Origin: JAZDFC01 sp043808235
GTDB lineage: Bacteria; Bacteroidota; Ignavibacteria; Ignavibacteriales; Melioribacteraceae
Assembly (NCBI GenBank): GCA_043808235.1
Contig: JAZDFC010000039.1
Coordinates: 124,001 to 188,000, forward strand
Reading direction: 5' to 3'
DNA length: 64,000 bases
The notes beneath the pieces were generated by a model, which did not search any database, was not told the DNA's origin, and worked only from the letters and a program-made list of their open reading frames with translations. How positions within the stretch are numbered: the first letter of the stretch is position 1; each line of letters opens with the position of its first letter. A program made the position numbers and the translations under genes. This document shows, piece after piece, positions 37,880 to 46,759 of this stretch.

Positions 37880-40126
37880 TTATCGATTTACTTTTTCAAC
37901 AATCATTTCTTCCGTCAAATTAAATTCAACTGTGGAAAGAATTTTTTCTGATGACGAACAGATGTTGACTTTATATTCGCCTTTCTCCGCCGTCCAGGAA
38001 AAATTGTTTGAATCAAACGAAGTCAAATCCAACGGATTAATTGTGAACGTCACTAACTCCTCTTCGCCGGGCTGCAGCAATTTTGTTTTATGAAATCCTT
38101 TCAATTCGTATTCCGGTTTAACCATACTTTCCGCGGGCGCGCAGATATACATTTGAACGACCTCCTTTCCTGCACCGCTGCCCGTGTTTTTAATTTTCAC
38201 CGATACTGTTATTTTATCTTTGAAAACATTCGAACTGATCTGCGGTTTCCCGTATTCAAACTTTGTGTACGATAAACCGTAACCGAATTCGTATGCGGGT
38301 TTCACATCGTTGGAAAGAAAATATCTGTATCCAATAAAAATATCTTCTTCGTAGTTAACCGATTCGGGATTTTCCTTGGGTGTTCCCGGGAAATTATTTG
38401 CCGATGGAACATCTTCGTATTTAACCGGGAATGTAGATGTGAGTTTTCCGGATGGATTAACCTTTCCAATTAATACATCCGCGATAGCATTGCCGCCTTC
38501 CTGGCCAGGCTGCCATGAAATTAAAATTGCGTCTACTTTATCGCGCCAGCTTGCAGTTTCAATTACGCCACCGATATTTAATACTGCAACAACCTTTTTC
38601 GCTTTTGAATGAAATGCATTCGAAATGTTTTCGATAGATTCGATTTCCGTTTTGCTTAAATAAAAATCGTCCTCAAGTTTTCTATCGGCAAACTCGCCTG
38701 AGTTTCTACCGATTATTACAACCGCGATATCATTCTCCTCCGCTAATTGATAAGCTAATTCGGGAGAGACCTGCATTTCCGGGATAGGCGGTTTTGGTGT
38801 AAAGAAATTTTTCGGTTTAGGCTGCGCATCTTTTTCGTTCTTTATGAAATCTTTGTACATCGATTGCAATTTCTTATCGAACTCACAACCCGCGTTTTCT
38901 AGTCCGGCATCGAGGGAGATTATGTAAGCTTCATTAACATCGCCGCTGCCAGTTCCGCCGATATACAAATCATATGCGGCATTACCGAACAAGGCTACCT
39001 TTTGGTTTTCGTTTAATGGAAGTGCCGATTCATTATTTTTAAGGAGCACCATTCCTTCAGCCGCAGCTTCTCGCGAAATTAATGCGTGCCCTTTCAAATC
39101 CGGGGTGTCGGAATATTTATATCCTTTCGCGCTCGGAGAAAGGAAAAGAACATTTAAAATATTTTTAACATTTCGATCCAATACTTTTTCATCGAGCGTA
39201 CCGATTTTAACGGCGTTAATTATTGCTTCAATCTGCTGCGGAATTCCCGGCATCAATAAATCGTTGCCGGCTTTCATTTGAGCAACGGGATCTTTTCCGC
39301 CGAACCAATCCGTCATTACGAATCCTTTGAATCCCCAATCGCCCCTCACAATTTGTGTGAGCAATTTGTAATCTTCTGAAGTGTATGTTCCGCTTATCTT
39401 GTTGTACGAACTCATAATTGTCCACGGCTGCGCTTCTTTTACGGCAATCTCAAATCCCTTTAGATAAATTTCACGCAACGCACGTTCGGATATTATTTCG
39501 TTGATATTGTTTCTGTTCGTCTCCTGATTGTTCGCTGCAAAGTGTTTTATCGAAGTGCCGACTCCATTCGATTGAACGCCTTTAACCATTGCCGCGGAAG
39601 TTAATCCTGTTACAAGTGGATCCTCGGAATAATATTCAAAATTTCTTCCGCAGAGTGGATTGCGGTGAATGTTCTGCCCGGGCATTAATATAATATCAAC
39701 GCCGTATTCGAGAACTTCGTTGCCGATTGCCGCGCCGACTTTTTGAACAAGCGACGGGTCCCAGCTTGACGCAAGTGATGTCGCGATAGGAAACGCAGTT
39801 GCATAATATGTTTTTGTTGAATCGTCTTTTCGTACCGGGTTGATGCGCAGACCTGCCGGTCCATCGGCGACTACTATCGAAGGAATGCCGAGGCGTTGAA
39901 TGCCAAATGTGCTTCCCGCGGCGCCTTCAACACGATCCATCGACTGACCTACGATAGGTTCCTGCGATCCCGGAGCGCCGGGAAAGTTAAAACCCATTCC
40001 AACGACGATTTTTACTTTTTCTTCGAGAGTCATTTCGGAAATTAATTTGTTAATATCCTGCGCTTGTGCAAAGAGATTAACTGCTGTGAATAGCATTAAT
40101 GAAATTAGGATTACTTTTATTCTCAT
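37880..40126 (-). CDS. GH3 family beta-glucosidase, secreted
   Basis: Hydrolyses terminal beta-linked sugars from oligosaccharides. 748 aa with a signal peptide (MRIKVILISLMLFTAVNLFA). The N-terminal TIM barrel contains VADGPAGLRINP, SIKHFAANNQETNR and the nucleophile region GFVMTDWFGG. The alpha/beta sandwich and a C-terminal fibronectin-III-like domain (GKEVVQMYICAP, then ELKGFHKTKLL) follow. Exact linkage specificity (glucoside, xyloside) is not readable. It is translated between MarR and CE1 on one transcript. Confidence 0.92.
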   Translation of the reverse strand: MRIKVILISLMLFTAVNLFAQAQDINKLISEMTLEEKVKIVVGMGFNFPGAPGSQEPIVGQSMDRVEGAAGSTFGIQRLGIPSIVVADGPAGLRINPVRKDDSTKTYYATAFPIATSLASSWDPSLVQKVGAAIGNEVLEYGVDIILMPGQNIHRNPLCGRNFEYYSEDPLVTGLTSAAMVKGVQSNGVGTSIKHFAANNQETNRNNINEIISERALREIYLKGFEIAVKEAQPWTIMSSYNKISGTYTSEDYKLLTQIVRGDWGFKGFVMTDWFGGKDPVAQMKAGNDLLMPGIPQQIEAIINAVKIGTLDEKVLDRNVKNILNVLFLSPSAKGYKYSDTPDLKGHALISREAAAEGMVLLKNNESALPLNENQKVALFGNAAYDLYIGGTGSGDVNEAYIISLDAGLENAGCEFDKKLQSMYKDFIKNEKDAQPKPKNFFTPKPPIPEMQVSPELAYQLAEENDIAVVIIGRNSGEFADRKLEDDFYLSKTEIESIENISNAFHSKAKKVVAVLNIGGVIETASWRDKVDAILISWQPGQEGGNAIADVLIGKVNPSGKLTSTFPVKYEDVPSANNFPGTPKENPESVNYEEDIFIGYRYFLSNDVKPAYEFGYGLSYTKFEYGKPQISSNVFKDKITVSVKIKNTGSGAGKEVVQMYICAPAESMVKPEYELKGFHKTKLLQPGEEELVTFTINPLDLTSFDSNNFSWTAEKGEYKVNICSSSEKILSTVEFNLTEEMIVEKVNR

Positions 40127-40149
40127 ATATACCTCTTTAATAAAAAAGA

Positions 40150-40572
40150 TTATTTATTCAATTCTTCCGACATGCGAATTAGTTTTGTGTATAATATGTC
40201 GGCTTCATTTTCATTTATAAAGTTGAACATACGTTCCCTTACAGGGTCAAGTGCTTCCGATGATTTCTCATAAGTGTTTTCCCCTTTTCTTGTAAGCGAA
40301 ACATGAAATGCTCTTCCGTCGCCGGGATGATCTTTTCTAATTACCAATCCTTTCTTTTCAAGAAGCAGCAGCATTGCTCGGATTGTGTTAGCATCCGAAG
40401 CAGCCAACTTTGCCAATTCCTGCTGCGTGATACCGGGATTATCATAAAGGATCGACAGGCATACAAACTGGTCGGCGGTTATTCCGTAGTCAATTAAATG
40501 TAGATTTGATAGCCGGTGCATTGACAGATAAGCGGCTCGCAGAGCCATTGAAATATTGGGTGAGTATTTCAT
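40150..40572 (-). CDS. MarR family transcriptional regulator
   Basis: 140 aa winged-helix dimer. DNA-binding part: LSILYDNPGITQQELAKLAA (helix-turn-helix) and the wing RKDHPGDGRAFHVSLTRKG. The chosen start is ATG at 40572; the longer frame runs through the promoter region and encodes an implausible basic-hydrophobic leader. The perfect palindrome TACGTATACGTA lies 20 bases upstream and is probably its operator. Downstream GH3 and CE1 genes suggest it controls a glycan-utilisation operon, which is inference. Confidence 0.9.
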   Translation of the reverse strand: MKYSPNISMALRAAYLSMHRLSNLHLIDYGITADQFVCLSILYDNPGITQQELAKLAASDANTIRAMLLLLEKKGLVIRKDHPGDGRAFHVSLTRKGENTYEKSSEALDPVRERMFNFINENEADILYTKLIRMSEELNK

Positions 40573-40592
40573 ATTTCGCAAACAAATAATAA

Positions 40593-40604
40593 TACGTATA
40601 CGTA
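40593..40604. promoter_or_regulatory. Palindromic site TACGTATACGTA upstream of marR
   Basis: A perfect 12-base palindrome in the short region between the MarR start and the divergent sequence. Its size and place fit a MarR-dimer operator. Confidence 0.55.
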
Positions 40605-40719
40605 ATAATAGTAAACAGATTATTCTCATTCAATATTATTCTCATTCAATTTTATATTATCATCATTGCGAGATATGCTCCGTAATCGACCTCCAATTTT
40701 TTTATACTCAAAATTCTCC

Positions 40720-40776
40720 TTGACAACACAACAGAATTGTCATATATTACTATTGTACTATTACAATAGTACAATA
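40720..40776 (+). promoter_or_regulatory. Sigma-70-like promoter plus GntR-type operator
   Basis: TTGACA (40720-40725), a 17-base spacer and TATATT (40743-40748) make a near-consensus promoter. Immediately downstream, TATTGTACTA (40751-40760) and TAGTACAATA (40767-40776) form a perfect ten-base inverted repeat separated by six bases. It covers the expected transcription start. It should be the autoregulatory operator of the GntR protein encoded 34 bases further on. Confidence 0.75.
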
Positions 40777-40809
40777 ACCAATTAATTATCAATAGATTAG
40801 GAATGTCCC

Positions 40810-41181
40810 ATGATTAATTTCAAAATCGATCCTCGAAGCGGGATTCCATTCTATAAACAAATTGTCGATCAAATTCGTTTTGGAATTTCTTCCGGGAAGC
40901 TGCCAGTAGGCGAGCAGCTTCCCACTGTTCGATCTCTCGCTGTTCAATTGAAAGTAAATTTAAATACGGTTTCTAAAGCCTATAAGGAACTGGAAATTCA
41001 AAAAATTCTTGAGACTCAGCAGGGTACCGGTACCTTTATCGGTTCTCCGCCGGTAAAAGTAGATTCACATGAATCCCAAAATAAATTAGCAAATATCTGT
41101 TCGGAATTCATGAGTGTTGCTGCAAGTTACGGTTTTTCTATTGATGAACTAATAGAACAATTAAAAAAGAATGGAGGTTAA
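40810..41181 (+). CDS. GntR family regulator, YtrA subfamily
   Basis: 123 aa. An N-terminal GntR winged helix (IPFYKQIVDQIRFGISSGKL, then LPTVRSLAVQLKVNLNTVSK) is followed by only a ~45-residue helical tail, the short effector domain typical of the YtrA subfamily that represses membrane-protein operons. The slipin gene begins two bases after its stop, so the two form an operon. The inverted repeat at 40751-40776 is the likely binding site. Confidence 0.92.
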   Translation: MINFKIDPRSGIPFYKQIVDQIRFGISSGKLPVGEQLPTVRSLAVQLKVNLNTVSKAYKELEIQKILETQQGTGTFIGSPPVKVDSHESQNKLANICSEFMSVAASYGFSIDELIEQLKKNGG

Positions 41182-41183
41182 AA

Positions 41184-42068
41184 ATGATACCTAACGAAAG
41201 AAGAAGCGATATTAATCCTATCGCTGTTACAATATTTTTAGTCTTAATAATTTTTGGCGCCCTGCTGTTTTATGCCAAATTTATTAATGTAAGCGTTTTA
41301 GTTACATGGTCCATTTTTTCGATTTATTTTTCTTGCTCATTCAAAATTGCCGATCAATGGGAAAAGGCTGTTGTACTGCGTATGGGTAAATTTATTGGTC
41401 TTAGAGGTCCCGGACTCTTTATGATAATCCCAATTATAGATCGAGTAACTTCATATATCGATCAGCGCATTCGAACCACTTATTTCAAAGCCGAAGAAAC
41501 CCTTACGAGAGATACTGTCCCCGTTAATGTTGATGCCGTCGTTTACTGGACTGTTTGGGATGTTGAGAAATCTGCTCTTGAAGTACAAGACTATTTTAAT
41601 GCTGTAATCTATATAGCTCAAGCTGGTTTGCGTGCAACTATTGGTAAGCATGATCTTGCCGATCTACTTCACAATAGAGAAAAAATTGCGACTGATTTAC
41701 AAATAACTTTAGATGAACATACAAATCCTTGGGGTATTACCTGCCAGAGTGTTGGAATTAAAGATATTGTTATTCCGGCAGCCCTTTCAAATGCTATGAG
41801 CAAACAAGCTCAAGCCGAGCGTGAAAGACAGGCAAGAGTAATTTTGGGTACTGCTGAAACCGAGATCTCTGAAAAGTTTGCTAAGGCAAGCGAAAATTAT
41901 ATTAACAATCCGGTTGCTCTTCAATTGCGCGGTATGAACATGTTATTTGAGGGACTTAAAGAAAAAGGTTCACTCATAATTGTGCCTAGTTCTGCTTTAG
42001 AATCCATGAACCTCGGCGCTGTTGGCGGATTAGCTGGATTTGCACAAAGTGCTGCTGATAAAAATTAA
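41184..42068 (+). CDS. Slipin / SPFH (band 7) membrane protein
   Basis: 294 aa stomatin-like scaffold. Two hydrophobic segments near the N-terminus (about 11-32 and 35-52) form a membrane hairpin, followed by the SPFH domain (EKAVVLRMGKFIGLRGPGLF, VNVDAVVYWTVWD) and a coiled-coil region (QAQAERERQARVILGTAETE). Slipins organise membrane microdomains or quality control; in bacteria they often pair with NfeD, which is absent here. Co-transcribed with and probably repressed by the GntR protein. Confidence 0.92.
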   Translation: MIPNERRSDINPIAVTIFLVLIIFGALLFYAKFINVSVLVTWSIFSIYFSCSFKIADQWEKAVVLRMGKFIGLRGPGLFMIIPIIDRVTSYIDQRIRTTYFKAEETLTRDTVPVNVDAVVYWTVWDVEKSALEVQDYFNAVIYIAQAGLRATIGKHDLADLLHNREKIATDLQITLDEHTNPWGITCQSVGIKDIVIPAALSNAMSKQAQAERERQARVILGTAETEISEKFAKASENYINNPVALQLRGMNMLFEGLKEKGSLIIVPSSALESMNLGAVGGLAGFAQSAADKN

Positions 42069-42079
42069 TCTCCGGGAAA

Positions 42080-42488
42080 TCTTATGAGGCTGTCTCTGTA
42101 ACTTTTTAGGCAGCCTCTGTCCTTTGTAACTACTACATGTATTTACTGTCAACCTCCGTAATTTATGTAACCATGTCCATGCTGTTTGGTAACTGCCAAA
42201 TCCCATAGCACTTATTCCATTCTTTTGCGATACCATCAGTCATATTGTCCCGTACCATAGTGAAAGAGGTTTATTTGATTGTTCGAATATTCTTCCGCTT
42301 GTAATACTAAATTTACAGCCGCAATTCTTACAGCCAACCCTACACCTTGAAAGAATCCAATATTCACTACTTTCACAGTTTGGACATTTAAAGCCATCCT
42401 TCCATCACAAGCTTATTAAATATTCTTCGCATTGTTTTTCTGTTCCGAACATCTTTCCCAACTTTATTATATTCTTGGGGTATTCCAT
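42080..42488 (-). pseudogene. IS1595-family transposase remnant
   Basis: Translating the minus strand from ATG at 42488 gives MEYPKNIIKLGKMFGTEKQC, a TGA stop, WKDGFKCPNCESSEYWIL, a second zinc-knuckle CKNCGCKFSITSGRIFE, another stop and then GISAMGFGSYQTAWTWLHKL. This order (N-terminal helix, zinc ribbon, GSYQTAWTWLHKLRR) is that of IS1595-type transposases. Two in-frame stops and the missing DDE catalytic part show a dead fragment. The ends of the element were not found. Confidence 0.8.
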
Positions 42489-42598
42489 ATACCATAAATA
42501 TAAGCATTGGTGGCAAGAATTAGATAACACTGTAATTTAATTTGCCATAAGAGATATCAATGTTTTTCTTTAAGAGATAAACATGCTGACTCTCGGCG

Positions 42599-43274
42599 TC
42601 AAACTGTATTAATAAATTTATCATCGAAACCAGCAAAAGTAATCCAGTTTGAAATTAGGTTAAAACTTGAACCACCATCAAAAGATTTTTCCAATAAATA
42701 AAATTGGTATTCCTCATCGTATCCAATCCGGAATATATGTGAATTATCATAAGGATTACTTACAAATTTACCGGTATGCATATTGTTTTTAATATCCCAT
42801 GTCTTTCCGCGGTCGGTACTGTAAAATAACACTAGCATCGAAAAGTAAATTAAGTCGGGATTATCATTCGATACTTTAATGCATATTACCGGTCCGGGGG
42901 TAAAGTACGTCGGTTTATTAATATTATACACTTTGACAAATCCCTTCCCGTTTTCCATTCCGTGGTAAACATATTTATTTGGGTCATTCTCGAAAAATTG
43001 AAAATAGTAAACTTTCTTCCCTTCTGTTCCCTTTGTTGTAATCACCTCAAAATCATCAATAAAAAGAGTATCGATCATTGTCGTCATGTTGAGATGATAT
43101 GTTGGATTACGAATTGTGGTTTGGTTAGCTTTTTTTGTTTTTTCATAAACACGGTAAAAATGTGTGGTGTTCCTTTGTTATCAACCAGTCCACGCATATC
43201 TGAAATATAACGCAAAGTTTGCGCGCCGGATACGAAAGGAAGAAAGTCACTGCAAATAATAATAGCTTTTTTAT
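42599..43274 (-). pseudogene. Frameshifted secreted BNR-type protein gene
   Basis: The intact 3' part (from 43087, 162 codons) has BNR/Asp-box motifs STDRGKTWDI and SFDGGSSFN. Upstream, two other frames carry its missing start: KKLLLFAVTFFLS (signal-peptide-like, after an ATA at 43274 preceded by GAGGAG), then GAQTLRYISDMRGLVDNKGT and, after another shift in a T run, YRVYEKTKKANQTTIRNPTY joining the intact part. So the gene has lost its ATG and has two frameshifts. No T9SS domain is present, so the 3' end may also be missing. Confidence 0.7.
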
Positions 43275-43425
43275 AGCCGCTCCTCTTTACTTGTTTGATA
43301 CCCGGAAACGAAATAAGAATTTGGATTTACTATATCAACAGGCGGATTGTGGAGAAGAATTATAAAGAAAAAGCGCCACCCGCTTCGGTATTGGAACTGC
43401 AAATGGCGCCTTTGAGGGAGAGACT

Positions 43426-43671
43426 TTAGTTTAATCCGCACATTCCATTCGCGCAGCCGCCGTATGAAGGCACACTGCAACTTCCATCCGAGCATGATGA
43501 ACCGCCGTCAAAACCAGCCGAGCTTGTTGACGCGCTGAATGAAGATAATAGTTTTTTACTATTTTTTGATTGACATGCCGGACAAATCACTTCCGAAAGG
43601 TTTGCGGAGGATTTGTGAAGTATATCGAATTTTTTTCCGCAGTCGTTACATTTGTATTCAAATACAGGCAT
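43426..43671 (-). CDS. FmdB-like zinc-ribbon protein
   Basis: 81 aa. The N-terminus MPVFEYKCNDCGKKFDILHK and the ICPACQS knuckle make the CxxC-CxxC zinc ribbon of the FmdB family, small putative regulatory proteins. The tail is rich in Ser, Gly and Cys (CSDGSCSVPSYGGCANGMCG). The start ATG at 43671 begins exactly at the ribbon; the longer frame is rejected. It follows the FAH-family gene by 16 bases and is probably co-transcribed. Confidence 0.88.
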   Translation of the reverse strand: MPVFEYKCNDCGKKFDILHKSSANLSEVICPACQSKNSKKLLSSFSASTSSAGFDGGSSCSDGSCSVPSYGGCANGMCGLN

Positions 43672-43687
43672 TTGTGTTTCCTTTATT

Positions 43688-44353
43688 TTATTTCGAATTA
43701 ATAATTTCTGTATTGATGGTTCCAATAATTTCAATCCCGGCAAAAATTTTATCTCCGGGAATTACTTTGCTTACACCCTCAGGCGTCCCCGTAAAAATCA
43801 GATCGCCTTTCTCAAGAGCCATTCTTGAGGAAATATATTTAACTATTTCCGCGGGGGAAAAAATCATATTCTTTAACGAAGTATTTTGTTTCATCTCATT
43901 GTTAACCGAAAGAGAAATGTTTTCATTTCCACGGAGTTGATAATCGCTTTTTAAAGTAACATCCGATAAAACCGCGGAGCTGTCGAAACACTTTGCAAGC
44001 GTCCACGGCTCGCCTTTTTCTTTGAATTGGAATTGAAGATCTCGAAGCGTCATATCTAATCCAACTGCATATCCGTGAATCGCTTTTTCCGCAGATGTGT
44101 CATTGGCATTCTTCACATCCTCGCCGATATATAAAACAAGTTCAACCTCATGCTGAAGATTGTTTGAGTATGATGGGTGAATTACCGGCTCGCCCGAAAA
44201 AATTAAATTGGACGGTGGCTTTAAAAATATCAAGGGGTAGCCCGGTGCATCGCTGCCCATTTCTTTTGCATGTGCTTCGTAATTCTTTCCAACGCAAACC
44301 ATTTTCCCAACGGAAACTAATTCGCTGCTGTTTTTGATTTTTAGATATTTCAT
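43688..44353 (-). CDS. Fumarylacetoacetate hydrolase family protein
   Basis: 221 aa, the compact FAH fold. Conserved elements are CVGKNYEAHAKEMG, IFLKPPSNLI, the metal-binding HEVELVLYIGEDV, YAVGLDMTLRDLQ and ILTGTPEGV-like FTGTPEGVSKVIPGD. Family members cleave C-C bonds or decarboxylate oxaloacetate and related acids. The substrate cannot be told; oxaloacetate decarboxylase or acylpyruvase activity is plausible for this size class. First gene of a pair with the FmdB-like protein. Confidence 0.9.
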   Translation of the reverse strand: MKYLKIKNSSELVSVGKMVCVGKNYEAHAKEMGSDAPGYPLIFLKPPSNLIFSGEPVIHPSYSNNLQHEVELVLYIGEDVKNANDTSAEKAIHGYAVGLDMTLRDLQFQFKEKGEPWTLAKCFDSSAVLSDVTLKSDYQLRGNENISLSVNNEMKQNTSLKNMIFSPAEIVKYISSRMALEKGDLIFTGTPEGVSKVIPGDKIFAGIEIIGTINTEIINSK

Positions 44354-44400
44354 ACCGTTTGTAAGATGTTAGTTTTTTAAAAAGGATTCGTGATAAAATA

Positions 44401-44464
44401 GGCTGAGGCGGATGTTAAGGCAAAGGTTTTAAAAAATATTTTCGTCAAACATATTTCCTCAGCC
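44401..44464. repeat. Inverted repeat between convergently spaced minus genes
   Basis: GGCTGAGG (44401-44408) and CCTCAGCC (44457-44464) are perfect inverse copies, with further partial pairing inside (GCAAAGGTTT) and a following GCCTAAGCCTAA tract. It is a non-coding stem-loop of unknown role, possibly a terminator for the 44489 gene. Confidence 0.5.
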
Positions 44465-44488
44465 TAAACCTTCGCCTAAGCCTAACTC

Positions 44489-45742
44489 TCACGTTTTTTG
44501 TTTTTTCTTTTTTGCAGCCGGAAATAGAACATTATTCAAAATTAGTCTATATCCCGGTGAATTTTTATGGAGACTTAGTTCCGTTGGAGGATCGCCAACT
44601 GCATGACGATAATCTTCGGGATCGTGCCCGCCGTAAAAAGTAAACGTTCCCCGCCCGTAATTCCCATGAATATATTTTACCTGGTCGGTCCCGGCTCTTT
44701 CGGCTAAAACGTAAACGGATTTTTTAATCAAACTTTTTCTGAACATGGTTGTCTGTCCCATGAACCCGCGAATCACATTTACATGATCTTGAATCAACAT
44801 TGTGGGAACGGGGTCGTATTTGGCCGAGAAGTCAAACAAAGTAAAGTAATCATTTTCTTCACTGCCGATTTCACCAGGCTGGATATCAATATCGCTATAC
44901 TCGTAAACGAGCGGATTCATCTCCAATTTAAAATTTTCGAAAGCGAGAGTCTGCGAGAAATCAAGTTTGTTCTGCGCATCGGGATCCGGCGCGTCGCCGT
45001 CATAAATACGGTCAACAAAATCCACAAACAAACCGGCAAGACCAATATCGTAAGAATCTGCTGCCGAACACATCGCAAATAAAAATCCGCCATGTCCAAC
45101 ATATTCTTTTATCGTTTGAACGATTGCCTTTTCCATATCCGATACTTTTGAAAAGCCCAGCCGTTTCGCCTCCTTTTCATACAGCAGTTGCTGCTCGATG
45201 TACCATTGAGCATTAGCAAAACTCGCATAAAATTTCCCATATTGTCCTGTAAAATCCTCATGATGCAAATGGAGCCAGTCGTAATTTTTCAAATCACCGC
45301 GCAATATTTCTTCAAGCCATAATTTATCGTAAGGAACCCCGGCATAATCGAGCGCGAGGGAAACCGCATCATCCCACGGCAGATAACCTTCGGGAACAAA
45401 CACGGCTATTTTAGGAGCTTTCTCAAGGCGAACAACATCCATATTTTGATCTTCGCTTTGAACGAACGCATAAATTTCAGAAACTTGAACTGCCGATACG
45501 GGCTCGAACACAACACCCGCAAGCTTGCATTTGAGAGCGAGTTCTTCAGAGTAATCAAGCATGAAAGAACCACCCCGGTAGTTTAAAAGCCAATCGCCGA
45601 TAGCTCCTTTATTCAAAGCGTTGTAGGTGATGCCGTAAGCTTTAAGGTGATCTGTCTGTGCAAAATCCATGGGAATTAACAGCTTGGATTGAGCGCAAAG
45701 GCTGCTGATTATAAAGAAAAACAGTACATAAGGAATTTTCAT
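44489..45742 (-). CDS. Secreted conserved protein, often labelled asparagine synthetase B
   Basis: 417 aa with a signal peptide (MKIPYVLFFFIISSLCAQ). Related Bacteroidota proteins carry the automatic name asparagine synthetase B. I see no AsnB glutaminase or ATP-binding motifs, and an exported location argues against that activity. The visible stretches LLNYRGGSFMLDY, APKIAVFVPEG and GHGGFLFAMCSAADSYDIG suggest a class-I glutamine-amidotransferase-like Rossmann fold. GRGTFTFYGGHDPEDYRH is conserved near the end. Function unknown. Start ATG at 45742, preceded in frame by GTG. Confidence 0.65.
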   Translation of the reverse strand: MKIPYVLFFFIISSLCAQSKLLIPMDFAQTDHLKAYGITYNALNKGAIGDWLLNYRGGSFMLDYSEELALKCKLAGVVFEPVSAVQVSEIYAFVQSEDQNMDVVRLEKAPKIAVFVPEGYLPWDDAVSLALDYAGVPYDKLWLEEILRGDLKNYDWLHLHHEDFTGQYGKFYASFANAQWYIEQQLLYEKEAKRLGFSKVSDMEKAIVQTIKEYVGHGGFLFAMCSAADSYDIGLAGLFVDFVDRIYDGDAPDPDAQNKLDFSQTLAFENFKLEMNPLVYEYSDIDIQPGEIGSEENDYFTLFDFSAKYDPVPTMLIQDHVNVIRGFMGQTTMFRKSLIKKSVYVLAERAGTDQVKYIHGNYGRGTFTFYGGHDPEDYRHAVGDPPTELSLHKNSPGYRLILNNVLFPAAKKKKQKT

Positions 45743-45932
45743 TTTCACTATCGGATTATAATTTCATCCGAAAGATAAAACAGCACGGTTGGAGAGACAA
45801 TAGAATTATTTTTTCTGAGTTTGTGAGATTTGAGGATTTTCCCGGTTAAATAAAGTAATTTTTATACTGGGTCAGTTTGATTATTTTTAATACGTGTTTT
45901 TTCTGTGTTGTACATTATCTCTTTTGGTGGAA

Positions 45933-46730
45933 ATGAAAAATCTTATTGCATTTTTATTTGTATTGGTTGTGTCGCTTGGAAGCACAACCTGCTTAGCTCA
46001 AGCCGTATTAATTGATTCAATCTTTGTTTGCGGAACCACAGCCGAAGGTGAAATATATGTCTTTGAAAAAGGTGAATGGCAGCCGATGACAGATAATTTG
46101 TTAAAGGCCATCACAGTCAACAACAAAGGATTAATTTGGGGCGCCGACTTTATGGGAACTCTTTGGCGGCAGGTTGGCAGTTACGGTTGGATTCTTTATC
46201 CCGTCGAAAAAAAGGTTCTCGATATCAGCATGGTTAAAGATTTGATCTGGGTAATTGATGATTCGCTGAACACGTATTTTTTTAATTACAAAACAACTAA
46301 ATGGTATCCCGCAGATATTAAACTTAAATGTATTGATGTAGGAATGAACGGCAACGTAGCGGGAATAAGCGCTGATGGTAAACTATTTAAATCGGATTAC
46401 CTTCCGATGCAGTTTAGAAACGGACCTTTCGAAGAAATTCCTTTTGAACAAAAGTTTGTTGACGCCGCTGGTGGAGATATTTCTTATGCAATTACCGAGA
46501 AAGGGGAATTGTATTTTTATCTCGGAATTTCGAAAGAACAAAATTCAGCGTCTCACGAATGGCTGAAAATAAACTCTGAGCCGCTTTCGCGAATTGATGT
46601 TGATGGAGAGGGAACTCTTTGGGCAATTGATCTCGACGGAAATGTTCTGTCATATTCGGATAACCGGTGGACAGAATATGATGTCGAGTTGGCAGAAATT
46701 GCAGCTTCCGGATTTCAATCGAAAAGATGA
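45933..46730 (+). CDS. Secreted tectonin-like beta-propeller protein
   Basis: 265 aa. A signal peptide (MKNLIAFLFVLVVSLGSTTC, then LAQA) is followed by about six repeats of roughly 40 residues such as AITVNNKGLIWGADFMGTLW and IDVDGEGTLWAIDLDGNVLS, the pattern of tectonin/propeller blades. There is no T9SS signal. Probably a binding protein; the ligand is unknown. The start is ATG at 45933 rather than an upstream GTG. The next gene follows 29 bases later. Confidence 0.65.
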   Translation: MKNLIAFLFVLVVSLGSTTCLAQAVLIDSIFVCGTTAEGEIYVFEKGEWQPMTDNLLKAITVNNKGLIWGADFMGTLWRQVGSYGWILYPVEKKVLDISMVKDLIWVIDDSLNTYFFNYKTTKWYPADIKLKCIDVGMNGNVAGISADGKLFKSDYLPMQFRNGPFEEIPFEQKFVDAAGGDISYAITEKGELYFYLGISKEQNSASHEWLKINSEPLSRIDVDGEGTLWAIDLDGNVLSYSDNRWTEYDVELAEIAASGFQSKR

Positions 46731-46759
46731 TTTATCTAATATAAAGGTTAGAGTATCAC

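Noticed and set aside
42030..42236. 68-codon open frame as a separate gene
   Set aside because: It is the continuation of the broken IS1595 transposase, running past its end into slipin antisense.
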